64,000 nucleotides of DNA from Pedobacter sandarakinus (GTDB lineage: Bacteria; Bacteroidota; Bacteroidia; Sphingobacteriales; Sphingobacteriaceae): the NCBI RefSeq assembly GCF_026240095.1, contig NZ_JAPIVG010000002.1, positions 248,001 through 312,000 of the forward strand. The letters are read 5' to 3'. Below are positions 45,613-52,631 of this stretch, one piece after another. The notes under the pieces were generated by a model, which was not told the origin of the DNA, did not search any database, and saw nothing but the letters and a program-made list of their open reading frames with translations. The position numbers and the translations under genes were made by a program. Position 1 is the stretch's first letter. Each line of letters starts with the position of its first letter.

Positions 45613-48090
45613 TTATTTAACTTTCTCTGATTCCGCTTTCATTCTAGCAATTCGCTGTTCCAATTCCTCCGAACTCATGTTTTCACGCAAACTATCCACT
45701 TTAATTGGGAAAGAGAGCGGCGTAAAGCTTTTTGGATAGGTAATCACTACCGCTCCATGTTGAATTCGGTCTAAAGCTGCTGCCAACCTTGGTTCTTCCA
45801 ATTGTTGATAGAAAACCTCATCATAGGACTGCCGCAAAAGTAAATTATGTTTATCATAATCACTAAAAACATTAAAAAATAAACCTGCCGATGACTGCAG
45901 ATGTTTGTTAGCGACATATTTTCCGGGATAGCCTTGAAAAACCAGACCAGATATACACGCAATATCCCGAAATTTTCGCCTGGCCATTTCAGTTGAATTA
46001 ATACTCAAAGTAATATCTTCAGTTAAATTATTTGGAGAAAAAACTTCATAAGCAATAGACTCATCCATAGGGATTTCAGTTTCACTCAACAGTTCAAATC
46101 CGTAATCGTTCATGGCAATAGAAAAGCTAATGGGCAAAAGTTTACTTAATCTGTACGCCACGAGTGCAGCCAAGACTTCATGAACCAAACGTCCTTCAAA
46201 AGGATAGGCAAATAGGTGAAATCCCTCCTTGTTATTAATGAGTTCGATTAACAATTCATCGTTTCTCGGTACATGAGATCGGTGTTTTTGCAATAAGAAA
46301 AGCGGATAAACGGAATCTAACTCTTCATCCTGGTGTGTTTTATCTAAAGCTTCATTGTATTTCTTTCGCAAAACAGAACCTAAATTAGATGACAAGGGCA
46401 ATCTTCCACCGTTCCAACTTGGCGATATGGCATTTTTCTGCTTGCTATTTCGCACAATAACCGTCATATCTTTTACATGGATAAACTCCAACACCCTGCC
46501 GGCTAATCTAAAATTATCTCCAGCTTTTAAACGAGTAACGAAATACTCTTCAACCATCCCAATATAGCCCCCCGATAGGAACTTCACTTTCAGCATGGCA
46601 TCACTCACTATGGTTCCGATATGAAGTCTATGTCGCATTGCCAATTGCCTGCTTTTAACTTTCCAAAGTCCATCTTCATCCTTGGTAACTTTCTTAAACT
46701 CACTATAGGCGCCTAGGCTATCTCCGCCAGATGTTATAAATTGCATTACCCACGTCCATTCTTCGGGCAATATAAGTTTAAATGCGTGGGTGTTTTTTAT
46801 CTCTTCATAAATAACTTTATCATCGAAACCATCTCCAATAGCCAAGGTTACCAAATACTGAACCAAGGTATCAAACACCATAATAAAAGGCTCTCTGCTT
46901 TCTATATTGTTGGTTTTTGCAGCCTCCTTAATGGCGGCAGCTTCAACTAATTCAAGTGCGTGGGTTGGTAAGAAATAGATTTTGGAAACTTCATGTGGCG
47001 AGTGCCCCGAACGGCCCGCACGTTGCAAAAATCTGGCAACACCTTTTGGCGAACCAACTTGGACAACAGTATCTACAGGTTTAAAATCTACGCCTAAATC
47101 TAATGATGAGGTTGCAATCACTGCTTTTAACTGACCAGTATGTAGCGCATCTTCAATCCAGTTTCTAAGTTCAAAATCTATCGACCCATGATGGATTGCA
47201 ATTCTCCCTGCCAACTCAGGTTCTAGATTAAGGAGATGTTGATACCACATTTCCGATTGGCCGCGTGTATTTATAAAGATGAGGGTAGTCTTGCTTTTTG
47301 CAATAATAGGCAGAAGTTTATAAGCCAACTTAAGGCCTAAATGCCCGGCCCACGGTAGGGTTTCAATATCATCAGGAATAATAGACCTGATCTCAATTTT
47401 TTTCTCCAGGTCTGCCCGCACAATAATCCGTTTGGCTTCGGCATTTGGTTCCAGTACCTCCAAAGCCTCTTCTATATTACCAATAGTGGCAGAAATTCCC
47501 CAAACCCGCAGAAGCTGTTCTTTCTCAACTTTCTGTAAACCTTTTATTCTTGATACTGCAAGTTCAACCAATACACCACGTTTGCTACCTAAAAGCTCGT
47601 GCCATTCGTCGGCAACAATGCATTTTAGGTTTTTAAATAGTGTCGATGATCCTTTCTGTGCTAATAAAAGATGCAAGCTTTCAGGTGTAATAAGCAAAAT
47701 TTCCGGCATTGACTTTTTTTGTTGCAGCTTCTCTGCTTGCGAGGTATCACCATTTCTGACACCTACATGCCAGTCTAAATCCAGCTCTGCCAACGTTTCT
47801 CGCATGGCTCTTGCTACATCCTTGGCCAATGATCGCAGCGGTGTAATCCAAATTAATTGAAGTCGATCTTTTGCTTTTTTGTTGTTGGCAGCCGATGCAT
47901 TTATTGCTTCTATTGCTACTGCCAAAAAAAGCGAGAAGGTTTTTCCAAATCCTGTCGGAGCGTTAACTAATCCGCTATAGCCGTTCAAATAATTTTGCCA
48001 GGCATCTTCCTGGAATTTAAATGGCGTACGCCCATTAGCTTTAAGCCATTGCTTAATTTTTTTATAGCCTTTGGTTTTCGTTTGATCCAT
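45613..48090 (-). CDS. Ligase-associated Lhr-type DExH helicase
   Basis: This 825-residue superfamily 2 helicase has the Lhr-core arrangement: Walker A NAPTGFGKTFSLFLAVA (about 38-54), DExH box VADEWHELLGSKRGVLVEL, motif IV region TLIFINTRGQSEMWYQHLL, RAGRSGHSPHEVSKIYFLP, followed by a winged-helix/DUF1998-like C-terminal half. The DEWH variant replaces the usual DEVH. It belongs with the ligase-associated repair set. The order is exonuclease, ligase, helicase, PdeM on the minus strand. Confidence 0.9.
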   Translation of the reverse strand: MDQTKTKGYKKIKQWLKANGRTPFKFQEDAWQNYLNGYSGLVNAPTGFGKTFSLFLAVAIEAINASAANNKKAKDRLQLIWITPLRSLAKDVARAMRETLAELDLDWHVGVRNGDTSQAEKLQQKKSMPEILLITPESLHLLLAQKGSSTLFKNLKCIVADEWHELLGSKRGVLVELAVSRIKGLQKVEKEQLLRVWGISATIGNIEEALEVLEPNAEAKRIIVRADLEKKIEIRSIIPDDIETLPWAGHLGLKLAYKLLPIIAKSKTTLIFINTRGQSEMWYQHLLNLEPELAGRIAIHHGSIDFELRNWIEDALHTGQLKAVIATSSLDLGVDFKPVDTVVQVGSPKGVARFLQRAGRSGHSPHEVSKIYFLPTHALELVEAAAIKEAAKTNNIESREPFIMVFDTLVQYLVTLAIGDGFDDKVIYEEIKNTHAFKLILPEEWTWVMQFITSGGDSLGAYSEFKKVTKDEDGLWKVKSRQLAMRHRLHIGTIVSDAMLKVKFLSGGYIGMVEEYFVTRLKAGDNFRLAGRVLEFIHVKDMTVIVRNSKQKNAISPSWNGGRLPLSSNLGSVLRKKYNEALDKTHQDEELDSVYPLFLLQKHRSHVPRNDELLIELINNKEGFHLFAYPFEGRLVHEVLAALVAYRLSKLLPISFSIAMNDYGFELLSETEIPMDESIAYEVFSPNNLTEDITLSINSTEMARRKFRDIACISGLVFQGYPGKYVANKHLQSSAGLFFNVFSDYDKHNLLLRQSYDEVFYQQLEEPRLAAALDRIQHGAVVITYPKSFTPLSFPIKVDSLRENMSSEELEQRIARMKAESEKVK

Positions 48091-48132
48091 TTGATATTAT
48101 AATTTTTTTGGAAAGCAATTTCAGCAAGTCTT

Positions 48133-48205
48133 CGGTTGCGATACTCCCGCCATTTGCTACAATACCCGAAGAAAAATCGGGTTATTTCCGCGTCTGTCGG
48201 GTTTA
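48133..48205. repeat. Dispersed repeat modules A and B
   Basis: The 225 bases between the helicase and ligase genes hold CGGTTGCGATACTCCCGCCA (module A, 48133-48163), a small hairpin ACCCGAAGAAAAATCGGGT (48164-48182), and TATTTCCGCGTCTGTCGGGT (module B, 48184-48203). The same modules occur at 18071-18106 and 21302-21431. No gene is seen in the gap. Confidence 0.55.
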
Positions 48206-48315
48206 ATGCTGTTAAGTAAACCTACCTAAAATAAACAGCGTGTAGTTGATTTATATTTCAACATGCAGATACGATGAAATATCATTGTCCTTTGCAATCA
48301 AAACAATCGTTTTAT

Positions 48316-49917
48316 TTAAACTTCGTTGATAAAAGTCGAAGCAAGTAACTGTCGTAAATCTTCCAGGGTATTAATTTCAGCAGCTTTTTTGTCCTTTCTC
48401 CAACGTAAAATTCTGGGAAAACGTAGGGCTAACCCAGCTTTATGTCGCTTACTTTCTGCTATCCCTTCAAACGCAATCTCGAAGACCAGCTCTGGCTTTA
48501 CGGTACGTACTGGGCCAAATTTTTCGATAGCGTTCCTGGTAACGAAGCTATTTACTTCCTTTATCTCTTTATCTGTTAAGCCTGAATAGGCCTTTGCAAC
48601 GGTAACCAGGTTTTCTCCATCTCGTACTGCAAAAGTATAATCTGTAAAGAAGTTCGCCCTTCGCCCACTTCCTTTTTGGGCATAAATCATTACAGCATCA
48701 ACCGTGTAGGGATTAATTTTCCACTTCCACCAGTCGCCGCGTTTTCTGCCGCTGTGATAATGGGAGCTTAGTTTTTTAAGCATAATACCTTCGCTGTTTA
48801 TGCTTCTGGCCGTTTGCCTAAGTGCCGCTAACTCGGCCCATGTATTACATTCTATAACAGGCGATAGCATTACAGCACTTTCAGCTAAATTGCCAATGAG
48901 GTTCTGCAGTACCTCCCTGCGTTTAGAGAGTGGTTGTTCCCTAAAATCATTGCCTTCGAACTCTAAAATGTCGTAAACAAAAAAGCCAATAGGCGCATCT
49001 TCAAGTTGTTTTTTACTAATGGTTTTCCTGTTTAAGCGTTGCTGTAAGGTGCTAAATGATAATACTTGCTTGTTTAAAACTGCCAGTATTTCCCCATCCA
49101 ATACTACACCATCTGGTAAAACATCAATTAAAAAATGCAATTCAGGAAATTGTTCGGTTACCAGTTCTTCACCTCTAGACCAGATAAACAATTCGCCATT
49201 CCGTTTAACAATTTGTCCGCGTATTCCATCCCATTTCCATTCTGCCTGCCATTCTGCAATCTCACCTAATTTCTCTGTTTCTTGTTCTAATGCATAAGCC
49301 AAACAGAAAGGGTAGGGCCAAGAATTATCGGTATTAACATGGATACCATTTATAAGCTCATTAAAAGTAATTTCATATGGATCCCATTTGCCCATAATGC
49401 TGTGCATTATTTGTGCGCTATCTAAATTACTTTGCTTGGCCAAAGCATTTACAAGCATTTTGTTGGATACACCGATTCTAAAGTTACCAGATATTAACTT
49501 GTTGAAAATAAATCTTTCTTGGGTTTCTAGCCTATTCCATGCGTTTATGATGAACGCTTTCTTTGTTTCATCATCTTTGCCTTCCAGACTGTGCAAATCT
49601 TCGATCCACTGGTGCAATTGTAAGTCTGATGTGTTTTCTGCGGGTGGCAATAGCAATGCAATGGTTTCGCTCAAATCGCCAACGTTGGCATGGCTTTCGG
49701 CAAATAGCCATTCTGGTGTTTCGGTAATGGCTATGGCCCAATATTTTATCAATGCAGATTTTATTGGTCTTTTTGGCTTTTTACCCGTAAACAATGCAAT
49801 CACCCAAACTTTATCTTTATCATTGGCATAATTAAAATAATCTACCAACGCCGCAATTTTATCATTGGTTTTGTTGCTCAATTCAAGCTTTTGAATCAGT
49901 TTTGCAAAGCGTTTCAT
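48316..49917 (-). CDS. ATP-dependent DNA ligase of the ligase-associated repair cluster
   Basis: This 533-residue ligase has nucleotidyl-Lys K228 in EWKWDGIRGQIVKRNGELFI. A DNA-binding domain precedes it (residues 1-210) and motifs III-V follow (VLDGEILAV, FVYDILEFEG, SEGIMLKKLSSHYHSGRKRG). The OB-fold domain ends VFEIAFEGIAESKRHKAGLAL. It would seal nicks during repair and is additional to NAD-dependent LigA. It overlaps the exonuclease by four bases, so translation is coupled. Confidence 0.93.
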   Translation of the reverse strand: MKRFAKLIQKLELSNKTNDKIAALVDYFNYANDKDKVWVIALFTGKKPKRPIKSALIKYWAIAITETPEWLFAESHANVGDLSETIALLLPPAENTSDLQLHQWIEDLHSLEGKDDETKKAFIINAWNRLETQERFIFNKLISGNFRIGVSNKMLVNALAKQSNLDSAQIMHSIMGKWDPYEITFNELINGIHVNTDNSWPYPFCLAYALEQETEKLGEIAEWQAEWKWDGIRGQIVKRNGELFIWSRGEELVTEQFPELHFLIDVLPDGVVLDGEILAVLNKQVLSFSTLQQRLNRKTISKKQLEDAPIGFFVYDILEFEGNDFREQPLSKRREVLQNLIGNLAESAVMLSPVIECNTWAELAALRQTARSINSEGIMLKKLSSHYHSGRKRGDWWKWKINPYTVDAVMIYAQKGSGRRANFFTDYTFAVRDGENLVTVAKAYSGLTDKEIKEVNSFVTRNAIEKFGPVRTVKPELVFEIAFEGIAESKRHKAGLALRFPRILRWRKDKKAAEINTLEDLRQLLASTFINEV

Positions 49918-50966
49918 ATTTGTTTCGTGCTTTCTGGTTCTGGATTGTTTTCAGATGTTGCCAGGTCAACTTTGTTTTCCTCATCGTCTTCCTGTCCAAA
50001 TTTGGTCATAACTTCCTCCGATTCGATACCATTATCGTTTAGAAAGCGGCTAAATGCAGCGGTAAAGCCATGGGTTACATACACTTTTTCTGCTCCAGTT
50101 GCGGTAATAGCATCCATTAGGCCTGGCCAATCGGCATGATCGCTTAATGCAAAACCTGCATCTGCGCTTTGCCAGCGCCGGTGCGCTCTTACTTGCATCC
50201 AGCCAGAGCAGATGCCTGTAACCGGGTGGGAGAGGTTTTTAATCCAGCGACTGTCTCGCATGGCCGGTGGAACAATTGCAATACCCTTTTGTAATTCGTC
50301 TTTTGTGGTTTCTGGCGTTATGCGGATGGTTTGAGGTAAAGCAACACCTGCATCTATAATGACTTCATTCAGATTAGCTATGCTATTGTGCACATAAATT
50401 GGAACATCGCCAGCCAGATTTTTAATTAATCTTTGTGCCTTTCCTAGGCTGTAAGCAATTAACACACTCGTTTTTTGGTCGGCTATATTGTTATTTACCC
50501 AGCTTTTGATCTTATCAAACACAATATTTTGCCTTTGCCATTTATACACAGGTAATCCGAAAGTACTTTCTGATACGAAAGAGTGGCATTTAACAGGCTC
50601 AAATACATCACTTATTCCATCATCTTCTGTTTTGTAATCTCCAGATATGACACAAATTTCACCTTTATATTCTAGCCTTACCTGGGCCGACCCAATGATG
50701 TGGCCTGCAGGATAGAAAGATATATCTACACCATTCCTGACAATACTTTCGCCATAATTAAGTGTTTCTACATTTAAATCTTCGCTTATACGGCGTTTAA
50801 TTATTGGTTTTGTTAAGGTATGGCAAAGGTAGTATTTGTTTCCAAAACGCACATGATCTGCGTGTCCGTGTGTAGTTACCGCATAATCTACTGGCCACCA
50901 AGGGTCGACATAAAAATCGCCTTGTTTGCAATAAATACCTCTCTTAGTAAATTCTATTAATGCCAT
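49914..50966 (-). CDS. Ligase-associated DNA-damage-response exonuclease
   Basis: This 350-residue metallo-beta-lactamase/beta-CASP nuclease belongs to the SNM1/CPSF-like group. The metal motif is TTHGHADHVRFGNKYY (HxHxDH at about 32-37), with later SGDYKTEDDGISDVF and the beta-CASP Arg/His stretch DHADWPGLMDAI. The C-terminal 40 residues are acidic and less conserved. It is the first gene of the cluster. A 150-bp intergenic region separates it from the divergent satD. Confidence 0.9.
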   Translation of the reverse strand: MALIEFTKRGIYCKQGDFYVDPWWPVDYAVTTHGHADHVRFGNKYYLCHTLTKPIIKRRISEDLNVETLNYGESIVRNGVDISFYPAGHIIGSAQVRLEYKGEICVISGDYKTEDDGISDVFEPVKCHSFVSESTFGLPVYKWQRQNIVFDKIKSWVNNNIADQKTSVLIAYSLGKAQRLIKNLAGDVPIYVHNSIANLNEVIIDAGVALPQTIRITPETTKDELQKGIAIVPPAMRDSRWIKNLSHPVTGICSGWMQVRAHRRWQSADAGFALSDHADWPGLMDAITATGAEKVYVTHGFTAAFSRFLNDNGIESEEVMTKFGQEDDEENKVDLATSENNPEPESTKQI

Positions 50967-51006
50967 AGATACTTAACAACAAATTAAGCCATTAGTTTTT
51001 GTTCAA

Positions 51007-51082
51007 TATCGGCTAAATACCCGATAATCTGAAATATCGGGTAATTACCCGATAATTGAAAATATCGGCTAATTACCCGATA
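51007..51082 (+). promoter_or_regulatory. Three 20-bp palindromes, 28-bp spacing: putative SatD operator array
   Basis: Copies at 51007-51026, 51035-51054 and 51063-51082. The middle copy is a perfect palindrome, TATCGGGTAATTACCCGATA; copy 1 is TATCGGCTAAATACCCGATA and copy 3 is TATCGGCTAATTACCCGATA. The spacing is exactly 28 bp, and the 8-bp spacers also pair into alternative hairpins. A TATATTTA -7-like box (51089-51096) follows the third copy, so a protein bound there would cover the -33 region. Probable target of the SatD winged helix, by inference. Confidence 0.7.
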
Positions 51083-51119
51083 ATTTTTTATATTTAGATA
51101 AAATGCACTATATTGTGTT

Positions 51120-51749
51120 ATGATTTGTATCATTACCGGAGACATAGTAGGCTCAAGAAAGGTTGAAGATATTTGGCTGCAAAGCTTGAAAAATGCTTTA
51201 AAATGGGTTGCTACATCAAATAATAAGTGGGAGATTTACCGTGGAGATAGTTTCCAGGTAGAAGTACCGTTAGCGGATGCCTTAAGAGCTGCTGCATATT
51301 TAAAAGCCTGTATAAGACTACACAGACCGGCTGATGTTAGAATGGCTATCGGAATTGGTGAGGTTAAAAGTGTAAGGAAAAAATTATCTGAATCTAGCGG
51401 GGATGCATTTGTCAATTCGGGGAGTGCATTTGATAGCCTAAAACAAGCAAAAGTGAATTTAGCTATAAAAACCAATTGGACTGATTTTGATGAAGAAATG
51501 AATGTGCTGATAAAACTTGCCTTAATTGCGATGGATAGTTGGGGAATAGTAGCATCAGAAATGGTTAAACTAGCCTTAGAAAATGAAAATGCAGTTCAGA
51601 GTGAATTAGCAGCCATTTCTGGGCGAACACAATCGTCTGTTAGTGAAGCATTAAAACGTGCTAGATACGCAGAGATTATAGAAATGGATAAGCTTTATCG
51701 GAAAAAATTAGAAAAATTAATTTTAGATAATGGAAATTTACCTGGTTAA
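51120..51749 (+). CDS. satD: SatD-family protein: cyclase-like N-domain plus winged helix
   Basis: This 209-residue protein opens with CIITGDIVGSRKVEDIWLQS (D8), then EIYRGDSFQVEVP (D43) and VRMAIGIGEVKSVRKKL. SSGDAFVNSGSAF (about 92-104) follows. The order and spacing look like the palm of class III nucleotidyl cyclases, whose metal Asp sits in a DIVGFT motif and second Asp in GDxxM. The transition-state Arg position appears to be Ala103, so activity is doubtful. The last 70 residues form a helix-turn-helix (AISGRTQSSVSEALKRARYA). It overlaps the DUF3307 gene by 20 bases. Confidence 0.75.
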   Translation: MICIITGDIVGSRKVEDIWLQSLKNALKWVATSNNKWEIYRGDSFQVEVPLADALRAAAYLKACIRLHRPADVRMAIGIGEVKSVRKKLSESSGDAFVNSGSAFDSLKQAKVNLAIKTNWTDFDEEMNVLIKLALIAMDSWGIVASEMVKLALENENAVQSELAAISGRTQSSVSEALKRARYAEIIEMDKLYRKKLEKLILDNGNLPG

Positions 51750-52440
51750 GCTAATTGTAGCACATTTGATTGGCGATTTCTTTCTCCAACCAACAAGTTG
51801 GGTAAAGGAAAAAGAACATCGTAAATTAAAGTCGGGTAAACTATACTTACATGTGCTGGTACATATTATTTTAGTTTTTGCCATCTTCTGGAGTTTTAAC
51901 GTTTGGAAGATGGCGTTGCTAATAGGTGTTTTTCATTTGGCTATTGATGTATTAAAGTTAATGTTGCAACGCAAGCGGACGGCAAGATTATTCTTTTTTA
52001 TAGACCAGGTGATGCACATTGCCTCTTTGGTATTAGTTTGGCATATTTTTTATAAAGGCTACATAAACATAAGTTTGTTCGACGAGATCAATACTTGGAT
52101 ATTAATCTCTGGTGTTGTGTTTTTATCGATGCCAACTTCCATTATAATGAAAGTAATTATTGCAAAATGGCTACCAGAAAGCGATAATGATAGTCCGAAA
52201 TCGTTGCAGAACGCTGGAAAATACATTGGTATTTTAGAACGGGTGCTCATTTTTGTATTTATCCTTACCAATCATTTTGAAGCGGTAGGATTTTTATTAG
52301 CTGCTAAATCGATCTTCCGCTTTGGCGATTTAAAAGAGGCGCACGATCTAAGATTGACAGAATATGTATTAATTGGAACCCTATTGAGTTTTGGAATTGC
52401 AATAAGCGTTGCGCTAACTACATTGCATTTAATAACATAA
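51730..52440 (+). CDS. DUF3307 membrane protein
   Basis: This 236-residue integral membrane protein has about six hydrophobic segments. Family-type signatures are IVAHLIGDFFLQPTSWVKEK (residues 9-28), FHLAIDVLKLMLQRKR and FFFIDQVMHIASLVLVW. Polar residues in or near membrane segments form H12xxxD16, H69xxxD73 and D92xxxH96. These patterns suggest a membrane-embedded metal or proton site. The start lies 20 bases before the end of satD, so translation is coupled. Function is not established. Confidence 0.78.
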   Translation: MEIYLVKLIVAHLIGDFFLQPTSWVKEKEHRKLKSGKLYLHVLVHIILVFAIFWSFNVWKMALLIGVFHLAIDVLKLMLQRKRTARLFFFIDQVMHIASLVLVWHIFYKGYINISLFDEINTWILISGVVFLSMPTSIIMKVIIAKWLPESDNDSPKSLQNAGKYIGILERVLIFVFILTNHFEAVGFLLAAKSIFRFGDLKEAHDLRLTEYVLIGTLLSFGIAISVALTTLHLIT

Positions 52441-52515
52441 CTTAATCTGCCACCTGTAAGCTGGCACTAAATAGGAGCATAGACTAACCCACCTAAACCC
52501 GATTGAAATGAAAAC

Positions 52516-52564
52516 CCTTTTTGTTGCACTTAGAGGAAATGCAGCAGCAACACGACCAAAAAGG
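52516..52564 (+). repeat. Inverted repeat downstream of DUF3307
   Basis: CCTTTTTGTTGC (52516-52527) pairs with GCAAC (52547-52551) and AAAAAGG (52558-52564), with a bulge. The inner sequence loosely recalls repeat module A. No T-run follows, so it is a weak terminator candidate for satD-DUF3307. Confidence 0.35.
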
Positions 52565-52570
52565 TTGAAA

Positions 52571-52604
52571 TAAAAAGCGGGGCTATCGAAACCGAATCCC
52601 CGCT
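52571..52604 (-). terminator. Terminator after the DPP-IV peptidase gene
   Basis: On the minus strand AGCGGGG and CCCCGCT pair over seven bp (52604-52598 with 52582-52576), followed by TTTTTA. It lies 28 bases past the stop of the peptidase. Confidence 0.8.
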
Positions 52605-52631
52605 GTAATTGCTTTTCTAAATTAGTTGAGG

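Noticed and set aside
51007..51082. The three 20-bp repeats as a mini CRISPR array
   Set aside because: The spacers are only 8 bp, the repeats are palindromic operators and no cas genes lie near.
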